NCBI GenBank assembly: GCA_018822545.1
Contig: JAHJKA010000048.1
Coordinates: forward strand, 62,001 to 126,000
Direction: 5' to 3'
Source of the DNA: Pseudomonadota bacterium
Lineage (GTDB): Bacteria; Desulfobacterota; Desulfobulbia; Desulfobulbales; SURF-16
DNA length: 64,000 nucleotides
The translations under genes and the position numbers were made by a program. Under the pieces are notes generated by a model, which made no database searches, was not told where the DNA came from, and saw only the letters and a program-made list of their open reading frames with translations. Positions within the stretch are counted from its first letter, which is position 1; every line of letters begins with the position of its first letter. This document shows positions 23,732-32,857 of this stretch, in pieces.

Positions 23732-24391
23732 TTATTTCAAAAAACCATTTTCCGCTAAAAAGGCAGGATTAATGCCGTGACAGGCATTTTCTCCCTCTGC
23801 AGTTTTTGCGAAAAGTAATTTCTCAACATACTTTCCGATAAGATCCACCTCAATATTGACCTCTGCGCCCTGATTAAGCGAACCCAGGCTGGTTATCTCC
23901 AAGGTATGAGGTATAATTGCGACATTAAAGGTGGAAGTGTCGCAACCATTCACCGTCAGGCTGATGCCATCAATGGTAATTGAACCCTTTTCAATGATAT
24001 AGCGTCCACACCCTTTAGGGATTGCAAAGACAAAACGGACAAAATCACCCTCAGGCTTCCGGGAGAGGACCTTTGAGATACCATCCACATGGCCGCTGAC
24101 CATATGGCCGCCCAAACGATCGCTTAACCGTAAGGCACGTTCCAGGTTTAGTAAAGAGCCGGTGGCCTTATCTCCTAGATTTGTTCGTGACAAGCTCTCA
24201 GGAGAGACGTCTACAGCAAAACGGCGGCCCTTGATTTCCTTAGCGGTGAGACAGACACCGTTACAGGCGATGGACTCGCCCTCTTGCGGATCGGGCAGAT
24301 CAAAATCCGCCTCAATAACAAAAAGCATGCCGCCACCACTTGGCCTTTTTTCGAGGAGACGGCCCTTGCCTTGAATAATTCCTGTAAACAT
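23732..24391 (-). CDS. ribE: Riboflavin synthase, alpha subunit
   Basis: A 219-residue riboflavin synthase, which dismutates two lumazines into riboflavin. Two tandem lumazine-binding barrels are visible: MFTGIIQGKGRL starts the first and MVSGHVDGISKV the second, each with SLT or CLT ligand segments (CNGVCLT, IDGISLTV). ATG 24391 has AGGAAG 4 bases upstream and begins with the invariant MFTGI; a longer frame to 24430 is rejected. A C-terminal extension of about 20 residues after the second barrel (KLLFAKTAEGEN onward) is slightly longer than usual. Operon position: after ribD, before ribBA. Confidence 0.96.
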   Translation of the reverse strand: MFTGIIQGKGRLLEKRPSGGGMLFVIEADFDLPDPQEGESIACNGVCLTAKEIKGRRFAVDVSPESLSRTNLGDKATGSLLNLERALRLSDRLGGHMVSGHVDGISKVLSRKPEGDFVRFVFAIPKGCGRYIIEKGSITIDGISLTVNGCDTSTFNVAIIPHTLEITSLGSLNQGAEVNIEVDLIGKYVEKLLFAKTAEGENACHGINPAFLAENGFLK

Positions 24392-24441
24392 TGTGCTTCC
24401 TGTCTGGAGCGCCTGCCCCGTTGCCATCACTCAAAAATTCT

Positions 24442-25551
24442 CTACTGGCTAAAAAATCCCTCAACCAGGACATCATTACCGAAACGCTTTACCCTACTGG
24501 TCTGAAAACGCCGACCGTGCCGGACGTCTGAAATGCCAAGATCACCCACAACAGGAATCGACCCGTTACCCAAGAAAAGCGGCGCCATAAAAAGGCTGAC
24601 CTGATCCACCAGACCCTCTTTCAAAAATGAGGTATGAATAGCACTACCGCCCTCAACAAGCAAACTATTATGGCCCTCTTTACCCAAGGCCAACAAAACC
24701 TCACGCAAATCAAGCCTGCCGCTGGTTTCTGCAACTTCAATGACCCTGGCACCAACCATTTCCAGAGCCTGCCGTTTCTTTTTATCAGCGTTCACCCTGC
24801 AGAAAATCAAGGTCTGGGCAGCTGATTTCTGGCTGAGCATTCCAGCCCCCGGTGACATGCGCAACGAACTGTCCAAAACAACACGCAAGGGATCCTGGCC
24901 CTTGCCACTCGGCAGGCGAGTTGTCAGGGATGGATCATCGTTCAGGGCGGTATCAACTCCCACCAAGATAGCATCAACCCTATCCCGCAAACGATGCACC
25001 TCACGACGGGACTCCTCACTGGTAATCCAGGCACAACGGCCGTCAGCCGCTGCAATACGACCATCAAGGCTACAACCTGCCTTCATGATGACCCAGGGCA
25101 AGCCGGTGGTGATATGCTTAATAAAAGGCCGGTTGATGGCCCGACACTCGGCAGCCAGCAATTCACCCGCAACCTGCACGCCTTGGCTTTCAAGAAAATG
25201 GCAGCCACTACCGGAGACCAGGGGATTAGGATCCACCATGCCCACAACGACCCTGGCTATGCCGTGTTTAAGAATATCCTGAGTGCAGGGCGGTGTCTTG
25301 CCCGTATGGTTACAAGGTTCCAGAGTGACATACAGCGTCGCCCCCTTCGCCTTCTTCCCCGCCATACGTAAGGCATGTACCTCTGCATGGGGGGTACCGG
25401 CCTTCTGGTGGTAGCCCTGGCCGATAATCTTGCTGTTTTTAACCACCACGGCGCCGACGAGAGGGTTGGGTGAGGTGCGACCAACAGCCTTTTGGGCAAG
25501 CTTTAAGGCCTGCTTCATAAAAGGCAGGTCAGAGTCAGACGCCAGCCTCAT
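24442..25551 (-). CDS. ribD: Bifunctional riboflavin deaminase-reductase
   Basis: A 369-residue fusion of a zinc cytidine-deaminase-like domain and an NADPH reductase. HAEVHAL with [11 protein letters not shown] gives the zinc site of the deaminase near residues 50-90. The second half, from about 145 ([16 protein letters not shown]), is the reductase with [12 protein letters not shown] and [14 protein letters not shown]. It converts the GTP cyclohydrolase II product to the ribitylaminopyrimidine. The start is set at ATG 25551; an in-frame TTG lies 15 bases upstream. It overlaps the end of nrdR by 17 bases, so translation is likely coupled. Confidence 0.95.
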   Translation of the reverse strand: MRLASDSDLPFMKQALKLAQKAVGRTSPNPLVGAVVVKNSKIIGQGYHQKAGTPHAEVHALRMAGKKAKGATLYVTLEPCNHTGKTPPCTQDILKHGIARVVVGMVDPNPLVSGSGCHFLESQGVQVAGELLAAECRAINRPFIKHITTGLPWVIMKAGCSLDGRIAAADGRCAWITSEESRREVHRLRDRVDAILVGVDTALNDDPSLTTRLPSGKGQDPLRVVLDSSLRMSPGAGMLSQKSAAQTLIFCRVNADKKKRQALEMVGARVIEVAETSGRLDLREVLLALGKEGHNSLLVEGGSAIHTSFLKEGLVDQVSLFMAPLFLGNGSIPVVGDLGISDVRHGRRFQTSRVKRFGNDVLVEGFFSQ

Positions 25552-26008
25552 CTTCCTCGGCCCCAAGCAAGCCTTTCAGCTCATCCATAAATTCGTTAAG
25601 ATCTTTAAACTGACGATAGACTGAGGCAAAACGCACATAGGCCACCTCATCAAGCTTGCGCAGACCGTCCATAATTCTGGCCCCGACCAGCTTCACCGGA
25701 ATTTCACGCTCGCCCATATCCTGAAGATCACGTTCCAGGGCATCGACAAACTCTTCGATATCTGTCATGGAAACCGGGCGTTTCTCGCAGGCTTTTTTGA
25801 GCCCATCAACCACCTTGGTTCGTTCCCATGCCTCCCGGCGACCATCCTTTTTAATGAGCATGGGCATGGTTACTTCCAAACGCTCATAGGTGGTAAAACG
25901 CCGCTCACACGACTCACATTTCCGCCGCCTGCGGGTAATGGTGTATTCTTTGTTCAGACGTGAATCAACCACCTTGTTTTCCAGGTGGCCGCAGTATGGG
26001 CATTTCAT
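25535..26008 (-). CDS. nrdR: Transcriptional repressor NrdR
   Basis: A 157-residue repressor of ribonucleotide reductase genes. The N-terminal zinc ribbon uses C3, C6, C31 and C34 ([18 protein letters not shown]), and the ATP-cone domain follows from about 49 ([15 protein letters not shown] stretch [17 protein letters not shown]). ATP/dATP binding to the cone controls oligomerisation and DNA binding. A short acidic tail, GAEEDEAGV, follows. No NrdR-box target is visible in the window. Placement between the dCMP deaminase gene and ribD joins nucleotide regulation to the riboflavin operon, an order seen in many related bacteria. Confidence 0.97.
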   Translation of the reverse strand: MKCPYCGHLENKVVDSRLNKEYTITRRRRKCESCERRFTTYERLEVTMPMLIKKDGRREAWERTKVVDGLKKACEKRPVSMTDIEEFVDALERDLQDMGEREIPVKLVGARIMDGLRKLDEVAYVRFASVYRQFKDLNEFMDELKGLLGAEEDEAGV

Positions 26009-26026
26009 ATCATATCCTCGCTGCTC

Positions 26027-26488
26027 TCACTTTCCAGAATCGAGTTTAACCACTTCAATCCCGGCCTCAGCCAGCATCTCGTCGGCCAGGGCATCGGGGT
26101 AGCCTTCTGCATAATAAATGGTTTTAATCTTGGCATTAATCAACATCTTGCTGCAGATTGAACAGGGCATATTAGTGCAGTAGAGACTTGAACCCTCAAT
26201 GGAAACACCATGGGTGGAGGCCTGGACAATGGCATTCTGCTCGGCATGGAGACCCCGGCAGAGTTCATGCCGTTCACCGGAAGGCACCTGCAACTGGTCA
26301 CGCAGGCAACCCACCAGATCACAGTGGCGAATACCGGCGGGCACCCCGTTATAGCCTGTGGCAATAATTCTCTTGTCCCGGACAATAATCGCCCCCACCT
26401 TCCGCCTCGTACAGGTGGAACGCTCGGCAACATGTTCAGTGATGGAAAGAAAATACTCGTCCCAGGAAGGCCTTTGTTGTTGCGCCAT
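26027..26488 (-). CDS. Deoxycytidylate (dCMP) deaminase
   Basis: A 153-residue zinc-dependent deaminase of the ComEB/dCMP deaminase family, converting dCMP to dUMP for thymidylate synthesis. The zinc site is HAEQNA near residue 80 plus [11 protein letters not shown] near 108; two further cysteines and a histidine ([10 protein letters not shown]) in an insertion near 50-60 may bind a second zinc, as in phage T4 dCMP deaminase. ATG 26488 lies just 1 base after the glyA stop, so translation is coupled; ATG 26500 would overlap glyA. It is followed by nrdR. The family call is firm; allosteric control by dCTP/dTTP is assumed from relatives. Confidence 0.92.
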   Translation of the reverse strand: MAQQQRPSWDEYFLSITEHVAERSTCTRRKVGAIIVRDKRIIATGYNGVPAGIRHCDLVGCLRDQLQVPSGERHELCRGLHAEQNAIVQASTHGVSIEGSSLYCTNMPCSICSKMLINAKIKTIYYAEGYPDALADEMLAEAGIEVVKLDSGK

Positions 26489-26489
26489 G

Positions 26490-27749
26490 TTACTCGTCAT
26501 AATCTCTGGCAATCTCAGGGTAGAGAGGAAATTCCTCGCAGAGCATGCGAACCTCAACCCGAATGCGACCAAGCTCCTCTTTATTCAAACGATTTTCAAT
26601 GGCCCGATTGATCCATTCACCAATCTTTTCCATCTCAGCTTCTTTCAGGCCACGGGTGGTCACTGCCGGGGTTCCTATGCGGATACCACCAGTGACAAAA
26701 CGGCTCTGGGTATCAAAGGGAATGGCGTTTTTATTGACAGTAAGGCCCGCAGCCTCCAGGGCCTCTTCCGCATCCTTGCCGGTGATCTTTTTATTATTCA
26801 TATCAACCAAGACAAGATGGTTGTCAGAACCGCCAGATACCAGACGAAAACCATAGGACTGCAACTTCGTGGCAAGGACCTTGGTATTTGCCACCACCTG
26901 CCTCTGGTAGACCTTGAACTCATCACTCATAGCCTCTTTAAAGGCCACGGCCTTAGCGGCGATGACATGCACCAAAGGGCCCCCCTGGATACCAGGGAAT
27001 ATTTTCGAATTGAGCTTCTTGCCATACTCTTCATCCGCCAAAATCAGACCGCCACGAGGACCGCGCATGGTCTTATGGGTGGTGGTGGTGACGAACTGGG
27101 CATGACCAATGGGGGAAGGATGAACACCAGCAGCAACAAGACCTGCTATATGGGCCATATCCACCATAAACAGAGCGCCTACCTTGTCAGCAATGGCTCT
27201 GAACCCAGGAAAATCAATGACACGGGGATAGGCGGAGGCGCCGGCTACGATGAGTTTCGGCTTTACTGTTTCGGCCAGCCGTTCCACCTCGGCCATATCT
27301 ATCTGCTCGGTCTCCTTATTCAGACCATAAGAGGTAAAATCATAGAGTTCCCCGGAAAAACTCACCGAGGCGCCATGGGTGAGATGACCACCATGTGCCA
27401 AATCCATTCCAAGGACCTTATCCCCGGGCTTCAGACAGGCAAAATAAACCGCCATATTGGCCTGGCTACCGGAGTGGGGCTGCACATTGGCATAGGGAGC
27501 ATCAAAGAGCTTGCGAGCCCTGGCAATGGCAAGAGACTCTACCTCATCAGCGTATTCACAGCCGCCGTAATAGCGCTTGTTGGGATAGCCCTCGGCATAT
27601 TTGTTGGTGAAGATAGAGCCTTGGGCTTCAAGGACAGCTGTCGAAACTATATTTTCCGAAGCGATGAGCTCAAGTTGGTTGGTTTGACGCTCCAACTCGA
27701 AACGAACAGCACGGAAAATTTCAGGGTCACTCTTTTTTAATGATGACAT
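26490..27749 (-). CDS. glyA: Serine hydroxymethyltransferase
   Basis: A 419-residue PLP enzyme that interconverts serine and glycine and makes methylene-tetrahydrofolate. [17 protein letters not shown] near 49-65, [11 protein letters not shown] near 118-128, and the PLP-lysine segment [15 protein letters not shown] near 220-234 are typical. Length is that of ordinary bacterial GlyA. It lies in the rpiB-glyA-dCMP deaminase-nrdR order, linking one-carbon units to thymidylate synthesis. A 460-codon open frame on the opposite strand is a shadow. Terminators between rpiB and glyA are not obvious, but a 118-base gap could hold a promoter. Confidence 0.98.
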   Translation of the reverse strand: MSSLKKSDPEIFRAVRFELERQTNQLELIASENIVSTAVLEAQGSIFTNKYAEGYPNKRYYGGCEYADEVESLAIARARKLFDAPYANVQPHSGSQANMAVYFACLKPGDKVLGMDLAHGGHLTHGASVSFSGELYDFTSYGLNKETEQIDMAEVERLAETVKPKLIVAGASAYPRVIDFPGFRAIADKVGALFMVDMAHIAGLVAAGVHPSPIGHAQFVTTTTHKTMRGPRGGLILADEEYGKKLNSKIFPGIQGGPLVHVIAAKAVAFKEAMSDEFKVYQRQVVANTKVLATKLQSYGFRLVSGGSDNHLVLVDMNNKKITGKDAEEALEAAGLTVNKNAIPFDTQSRFVTGGIRIGTPAVTTRGLKEAEMEKIGEWINRAIENRLNKEELGRIRVEVRMLCEEFPLYPEIARDYDE

Positions 27750-27867
27750 GGGATGTACGAATATAGGTAATGAGACAGCATGGACAAAAAACCGTGGGGG
27801 ATATCAAGCCACGAATCTTCACTTTGCTTTTTCTCTTATTTGTAGTGTGGGCTAAAATACTCTTTAG

Positions 27868-28293
27868 CTAAGAAAACATTTCAATTCTACTCAAATGGCG
27901 TCCGCCGCCAAATGCGGTGTTCACCCAGGTGGAGACGATTTCAAGGGCCAAACCAGGCCCGACAACGCGAGCACCAAGACAGAGAACATTCGCATCATTA
28001 TGCTCACGGCTCATCCGGGCCGTAAAAAGCTCATGACAAAGGGCCGCCCGAATCTCGCGGTGTCTGTTGGCAGCCATGGACATGCCGATGCCAGTGCCGC
28101 AGATCAGAATACCCCGCTCGCAGCCGCCATCGGTAATGGCCTTACAGACGGCCTCGGCAAAATCGGGGTAATTCACCGAATCAAGTGAATTCGTGCCTAA
28201 ATTCACGACCTCATGCCCCATATTCTGAAGAAGAACAACGATCTCCTCTTTCAGCTGAAAGCCGCCGTGGTCACAACCTATTGCAATCTTCAC
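27868..28293 (-). CDS. rpiB: Ribose-5-phosphate isomerase B
   Basis: A 141-residue RpiB/LacA-family isomerase interconverting ribose 5-phosphate and ribulose 5-phosphate. The conserved start MKIAIGCDHGGFQLKE with the DH pair, the CGTGIGMSMAANR loop near 66-78 (catalytic Cys at about 66) and AALCHELFTARMSREHNDANVLCLG are all present. It feeds ribulose 5-phosphate to RibBA and ribose to nucleotides, which fits its neighbours. It begins 4 bases after the fabF stop, so it belongs to the fatty-acid synthesis operon transcript. Normal length and no oddities. Confidence 0.96.
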   Translation of the reverse strand: MKIAIGCDHGGFQLKEEIVVLLQNMGHEVVNLGTNSLDSVNYPDFAEAVCKAITDGGCERGILICGTGIGMSMAANRHREIRAALCHELFTARMSREHNDANVLCLGARVVGPGLALEIVSTWVNTAFGGGRHLSRIEMFS

Positions 28294-28297
28294 CAGA

Positions 28298-29539
28298 TCA
28301 GCCCTCGAAACGTTTCATGATAATGACGGCATTGGTGCCGCCAAAACCAAAAGAATTGGACATAGCAGCCCGTATTTTCATCTCTCTGGCACTGCCAGGA
28401 ATATAATCCAGATCACATTCCGGATCAGGGTTCTCAAGATTGGCCGTGGGTGGCGCAATCTGATGATGCAAGGATAGAGCGGTAAAGACCGCTTCAATAC
28501 CACCGGCACCGCCCAGCATATGACCTGTCATGGATTTTGTAGAACTGATGGCAAGTTTCCTGGCATGCTCACCGTAAACACCCTTAATAGCCCTGGTCTC
28601 CACCACATCGTTCAAGGGAGTTGAGGTGCCGTGGGCATTGATATAATCAATATCTTCTGGATTCATCTTGGCGTCTTGCAGGGCCATCTGCATGCAGCGA
28701 ATGGCACCATTACCGTCTTCAGGAGGAGCAGCAATGTGGTAGCCGTCACCGGACAGACCGTAGCCTGCCATCTCTGCGTAAATCTTGGCGCCCCTGGCCT
28801 TGGCATGTTCCAACTCTTCAAGGATAAGAATTCCGCCTCCCTCTGCGATAATAAAACCATTACGGTCACGATCAAAGGGGCGTGAAGCATGTTCTGGGTC
28901 ATCGTTGCGCTTGGACAGGGCCTTCATGGCGTTAAAACCGCCCACTGCCAGAGGGCAGACAACAGACTCACTGCCACCGGTAAAGGCAACATCACAATAG
29001 CCGCCAGCAATCATGCGGTACGCTTCACCAACGGCGTGCGTACCTGCGGCACAAGCGGTGGTGGTGGACATGTTAGGCCCCTTGGTCTTATGAAAAATGG
29101 AAATCTGGCCTGCAGCCATATTAGGAATCACCATGGGAATAAAGAAAGGGGTAATCTTCCTGGGCCCCCGTTCCATGCAGATCAGGCTATATTTTTCAAT
29201 GGCGGGAAGTCCGCCCATACCACAACCAACAATGGAGCCGACCCGGGTGGCGTTTGCTTCGGTCACACCAAAACCAGAATCATCCAGAGCCATCTTTGCA
29301 GCACCGAGGGCATATTGAACAAAGAGTTCAATATGCTTTGCCTCCTTTGCCTCCATGAAGTCTTCGACATTAAAGTCTTTGACCTCAGCGGCGATCTGCA
29401 CCGGAAAATCACTGGCGTCAAATCGGGTAATCATGCCAACCCCTGACTTGCCAGCGCAAAGTCCATCCCAGGTTTTCTTTACACCCGTACCAAGCGGTGT
29501 AACCAGGCCAACACCAGTAACCACAACTCTTCGAGCCAT
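28298..29539 (-). CDS. fabF: 3-oxoacyl-ACP synthase II
   Basis: A 413-residue beta-ketoacyl-ACP synthase II that elongates acyl-ACP with malonyl-ACP. The catalytic triad is C163 (TTACAAGTHAV), His in NAHGTSTPLND near 304, and His in STKSMTGHMLGGAGG near 340. Start at ATG 29539 (MARRVVVTGVG) after AGAGGGAT; the frame open to 29584 has no family similarity. It follows acpP after a strong mRNA hairpin. Length is standard for FabF. Confidence 0.97.
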   Translation of the reverse strand: MARRVVVTGVGLVTPLGTGVKKTWDGLCAGKSGVGMITRFDASDFPVQIAAEVKDFNVEDFMEAKEAKHIELFVQYALGAAKMALDDSGFGVTEANATRVGSIVGCGMGGLPAIEKYSLICMERGPRKITPFFIPMVIPNMAAGQISIFHKTKGPNMSTTTACAAGTHAVGEAYRMIAGGYCDVAFTGGSESVVCPLAVGGFNAMKALSKRNDDPEHASRPFDRDRNGFIIAEGGGILILEELEHAKARGAKIYAEMAGYGLSGDGYHIAAPPEDGNGAIRCMQMALQDAKMNPEDIDYINAHGTSTPLNDVVETRAIKGVYGEHARKLAISSTKSMTGHMLGGAGGIEAVFTALSLHHQIAPPTANLENPDPECDLDYIPGSAREMKIRAAMSNSFGFGGTNAVIIMKRFEG

Positions 29540-29614
29540 AATATCCCTCTTTGAATCACGAAACCCGCCCACGCGGCAGGTCAACGAAGAATCTCCCCTT
29601 CTAAAACGGCAGAA

Positions 29615-29654
29615 AACGCCTTACCGTGCCATCGTAATGGCACGGATAAGGCGT
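29615..29654 (-). promoter_or_regulatory. Strong hairpin between acpP and fabF
   Basis: CGCCTTA and CCGTGCCAT pair with ATGGCACGG and TAAGGCG across CGTA, with one bulged A; only four Ts follow on the minus strand. It probably acts as a partial terminator or 3'-end stabiliser that keeps acpP mRNA in excess over fabF. Confidence 0.65.
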
Positions 29655-29704
29655 AACAGTGATTCCACCGACACAAGGTCAATCCGGCTTGGGCCGGAAG
29701 CATG

Positions 29705-29932
29705 TTATAACTTCTGGATATGATCAATAGCAGCTTGTACCGTGGTAATTTTTTCAGCAACTTCGTCAGGAATCTCAGTGTCAAATGCCTCTTCCATGGC
29801 CATGATCAGCTCAACCAGATCCAGAGAGTCAGCGCCGAGATCATCGACAAAAGAAGCTGAAGGGACAACCTTAGCTTTATCTACACTCAATTGTTCTGCA
29901 ATAATATCAATAAGTTTCGCATCAACAGACAT
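29705..29932 (-). CDS. acpP: Acyl carrier protein
   Basis: A 75-residue acidic acyl carrier protein. The phosphopantetheine attachment serine is S36 in [15 protein letters not shown]. It carries growing acyl chains for FabF, FabG, FabH, FabZ and for lipid A enzymes, several of which are in this window. AAGGAG lies 7 bases before ATG, a strong ribosome site expected for an abundant protein. It lies between fabG and fabF. Hairpin at 29615-29654 follows. Confidence 0.98.
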   Translation of the reverse strand: MSVDAKLIDIIAEQLSVDKAKVVPSASFVDDLGADSLDLVELIMAMEEAFDTEIPDEVAEKITTVQAAIDHIQKL

Positions 29933-30032
29933 AATAAGTTCTCCTTAAATAGATGTCTTATAAATCGACTATAAAAGAGCCGATGGTACTTCAATTTTTA
30001 AAATCAGACAATAACCAGAATTGTTTTTTTCA

Positions 30033-30779
30033 CTACCCCATGAACATGCCGCCATTTACATGGATAAACTGACCGGTGATGTAACGGGCGTCATCAGAGG
30101 CCAGAAAGGCAACTGCTGCTGCCACATCATCAGCTTTGCCCATGGATTTCATGGGAATCTCATTTAAAATAATCTCTTTGACCGTGTCAGGCAGATCCTT
30201 GGTCATATCGGTATCGATATAGCCAGGCGCCACGCCGTTCACCGTGATATTACGGGAGGCAAGCTCCTTGGCCAGGGAACGGGTAAGACCGACAAGACCC
30301 GCCTTAGCTGCCGAATAATTGGCCTGACCGGCATTACCAGCAAAACCTATCACCGAGGTGATGTTAATAATCGAGCCGGCGCGCTGCTTCATCATGGGCC
30401 TATTGACGGCTTTAATACAGTTGAAGGCACCCTTGAGGTTCGTATCCATAACCAGATCCCAATCCTCCTCCTTCATCTTCATAAAAAGACCATCACGGGT
30501 GATACCGGCATTGTTTACCAACACATCGATACGGCCATGATCCTCAAGAATCTTTTTAAAGGCAGCCTCCACAGCTGCGCTGTCAGCCACATTAAACGGG
30601 TAGATAGCTGCTTTGCCGCCTGCCTTTTCCACCTCGTCCGCGGTTTGCTGCGCGGCATCTGGACGGCTCACATAATTAATAATAACAGTGGCACCCAGGC
30701 GACCAAGACGCAGACAAACTGCCTTGCCGATTCCTCGACTACCACCGGTAACAACAGCAACCTTTCCAGTCAAATCCAT
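30033..30779 (-). CDS. fabG: 3-oxoacyl-ACP reductase
   Basis: A 248-residue short-chain dehydrogenase reducing beta-ketoacyl-ACP with NADPH. TGGSRGIGKA at 11-20 is the cofactor loop, NNAG at 89-92, and the catalytic set is S142, Y155 and K159 (NYSAAKAG). The start has an AGGTGGT-type ribosome site. It is 100 bases upstream of acpP and follows etfA by 14 bases. In the usual bacterial order fabD directly precedes fabG; here electron-transfer flavoprotein genes do. Confidence 0.97.
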   Translation of the reverse strand: MDLTGKVAVVTGGSRGIGKAVCLRLGRLGATVIINYVSRPDAAQQTADEVEKAGGKAAIYPFNVADSAAVEAAFKKILEDHGRIDVLVNNAGITRDGLFMKMKEEDWDLVMDTNLKGAFNCIKAVNRPMMKQRAGSIINITSVIGFAGNAGQANYSAAKAGLVGLTRSLAKELASRNITVNGVAPGYIDTDMTKDLPDTVKEIILNEIPMKSMGKADDVAAAVAFLASDDARYITGQFIHVNGGMFMG

Positions 30780-30793
30780 AGTACCACCTAAGG

Positions 30794-31975
30794 TTAGGAG
30801 CGGCGCTCTTTCAATTTCTCAATGACCCTTGGCAGGATCTCAAAAAGATCACCAACCACACCGTAATCAGCCACATCAAAGATGGCAGCCTTAGGATCCC
30901 GATTAATGGCGACAATGGTCTCAGAAGACTTCATACCGATTACATGCTGAATCGCCCCGGAGATACCACAGGCCACATACAATTTTGAGGCCACAGTCTT
31001 GCCGGTTTGCCCGACCTGATGAGGATAGCCGATCCAACCGCTGTCAACAGCAGCACGGGTGGCGCCCACGGCACCATCAAGGAGGGTCGCAAGTTCTTCA
31101 ACAAGTCTGAACCCTGCAGGATTATCAAGGCCGCGGCCGCCGGAAACAACCACATCCGCCTCACTCAGGTTCAGCTGTTCGCCCTCGCTAAGCACGGTAC
31201 GGACAACCCGGGAGCGTGACTTCAGGCGCGCAGGGGCAATAGTTTCAGCAATCACTTCACCTTTACGGCTGGCATCCGGGGTATTGGCCTTCATGACCAT
31301 GGGCCGCACCGTGGACATCTGCGGCCGATGTTTTGGACACATGATGGTGGCCATGATATTACCACCAAAGGCTGGCCGGGTCTGATGGAGATGACCATCA
31401 TCGCCAATGGCAAGATTGGTGCAGTCAGCGGTCAAGCCGGTGGAAAGCGAGGTGGCTACTCTGGGAATAAAGGAGCGGCCAATGGCAGTAGCTCCAGCCA
31501 AAATAACCTCAGGTTTATATTTACGGGCCAGATCTTCCAAGGCGTTACCGTAGGCATCATCGGTGAAATTGACCAAGGCCGAATCTTCAACGACGTAGAC
31601 CTTGTCAGCACCGGCAGCAATGAGCTGCTGCGGAACATCCCCTGCCTTGCCACAGAGCAATACAGCCGAAAGGGCAACACCGCGCTGGGCCGCGAGTTCA
31701 GTACCAATCCCCAACAATTCCTTGGTAACCTGAGCCACCTTGTCGTTGCGATACTCGGCATAGACCCAAATCCCTTTCCAGGCAGACAAATCCACACCTT
31801 CTTCATCACGCTCAATGGAAAGTGCTTCCACCTCACAATGATCAACACAGGTACCACACAGGGTACACAACTCATTAACCACTGCCTTGCCGTCCTCAAC
31901 ATGGATGGCGTCAAATGGACAGTTGTCCTCGCAGAGGCCACATCCAATACAGGCTTCACTATCAATAATCAACAT
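30794..31975 (-). CDS. etfA: Electron transfer flavoprotein alpha subunit with N-terminal 2x[4Fe-4S] ferredoxin domain
   Basis: A 393-residue ETF alpha subunit fused to a ferredoxin head. Residues 1-60 hold two clusters: CIGCGLCEDNCPF and CTLCGTCVDHCE. The ETF domain follows from about 68, ending in the FAD domain with GRGLDNPAGF near 270 and SGWIGYPHQVGQTGKTV near 305-320. ETF passes electrons between acyl-CoA dehydrogenases and membrane or ferredoxin partners; the ferredoxin head, common in anaerobes, adds a one-electron exit. It is paired with etfB and an acyl-CoA dehydrogenase upstream and sits inside the fatty-acid synthesis cluster. Whether the complex bifurcates electrons cannot be told here. 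Confidence 0.95.
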   Translation of the reverse strand: MLIIDSEACIGCGLCEDNCPFDAIHVEDGKAVVNELCTLCGTCVDHCEVEALSIERDEEGVDLSAWKGIWVYAEYRNDKVAQVTKELLGIGTELAAQRGVALSAVLLCGKAGDVPQQLIAAGADKVYVVEDSALVNFTDDAYGNALEDLARKYKPEVILAGATAIGRSFIPRVATSLSTGLTADCTNLAIGDDGHLHQTRPAFGGNIMATIMCPKHRPQMSTVRPMVMKANTPDASRKGEVIAETIAPARLKSRSRVVRTVLSEGEQLNLSEADVVVSGGRGLDNPAGFRLVEELATLLDGAVGATRAAVDSGWIGYPHQVGQTGKTVASKLYVACGISGAIQHVIGMKSSETIVAINRDPKAAIFDVADYGVVGDLFEILPRVIEKLKERRS

Positions 31976-31993
31976 AGTACAAGAACCGTAAGA

Positions 31994-32782
31994 TTACGCG
32001 CCGTGGGCGCTGTCTGATAAAATGTCCGCTAATTGCTCAGCGATCTCATCCAAGCTTCCCTCAAGCATGGTTCGAACTCCCTTGGGCTCGGGAGGAAACA
32101 CCTTGACCACCCAGGTAGGCGAACCGCCTAAACCCAGCTGGTCCGGGTCGGCGTCAATGTCCGTAGCAGTGTAGCTGGGTATATCAAAGGCCTTGGCCTT
32201 GCGTAAACCTCTAATCGAAGGGAACCGAGGAACATTGATTTCCTTGACCACAGTAAGAAGGGCAGGCAGATCAATCTCAAGCTCATCATAACCGTCATCC
32301 ATCATCCGTTCGACGCTCATGACCTTATCCTTGACACCGGTTATCTTCTTGACACAGGTAACGTAAGGCATACCAAGCCGCACCGCCAGTCCAGGACCTA
32401 CCTGAGCAGTATCACCGTCAGTGGCCTGTTTACCGCAGATGACCAGATCCACATCACCGGTCTTCTTGATGGCCTGGGCCAGAGTATAGGTGGTGGCCAG
32501 AGTATCAGCGCCGGCAAAGGCCCGATCAGAAACCAAAATAGCATCATCCACGCCGCAGGAAATGGCTTCTTGTAAAATGGCCTTAGCCTGAGGAGGCCCC
32601 ATGGAAACCACGGTGACCGTGCCGCCATACTGCTCCTTAAGACGCACTCCCTCTTCCATGGCATGACGGTCATAGGGGTTGATCACCGATTTCACGCCTT
32701 CTCGAGAGAGGGTGTTTGTCACGGGATCAAGGCGAACATCCTTGGCATCTGGAACTTGTTTTATGCAGACAACAATTCTCAT
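31994..32782 (-). CDS. etfB: Electron transfer flavoprotein beta subunit
   Basis: A 262-residue ETF beta subunit. The start, MRIVVCIKQVPDAKDVRLD, the segment NPYDRHAMEEGVRLKE near 37-52, CGKQATDGDTAQVGPGLA near 117-134, and FPSIRGLRKA near 195 are typical; the segment around DGDTAQVGP binds AMP or FAD phosphate. It forms the ETF heterodimer with the downstream etfA product, 18 bases away. The acyl-CoA dehydrogenase gene precedes it by 75 bases. Length is normal, and whether the beta site holds AMP or a second FAD, which decides bifurcation, would need structural comparison. Confidence 0.95.
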   Translation of the reverse strand: MRIVVCIKQVPDAKDVRLDPVTNTLSREGVKSVINPYDRHAMEEGVRLKEQYGGTVTVVSMGPPQAKAILQEAISCGVDDAILVSDRAFAGADTLATTYTLAQAIKKTGDVDLVICGKQATDGDTAQVGPGLAVRLGMPYVTCVKKITGVKDKVMSVERMMDDGYDELEIDLPALLTVVKEINVPRFPSIRGLRKAKAFDIPSYTATDIDADPDQLGLGGSPTWVVKVFPPEPKGVRTMLEGSLDEIAEQLADILSDSAHGA

Positions 32783-32857
32783 AGCTCTTTATCAGAAATT
32801 TCTTTTTTTAATTAAGGGCACACAAACATCAAGTTGCCTGCCTCCCGGTGCCACGTA

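Noticed and set aside
21934..25551. FMN riboswitch controlling rib genes
   Set aside because: The genes are packed within a longer operon and no leader with FMN-element sequence is present in the window.
26358..27740. A 460-codon open frame on the plus strand
   Set aside because: It lies opposite glyA, which has all serine hydroxymethyltransferase motifs; the plus-strand frame has no ribosome site and low-complexity, unfamiliar protein sequence.
31328..32017. A 229-codon open frame on the plus strand
   Set aside because: It is antisense to etfA, whose ferredoxin and FAD motifs are unambiguous; such shadows are common with this codon use.
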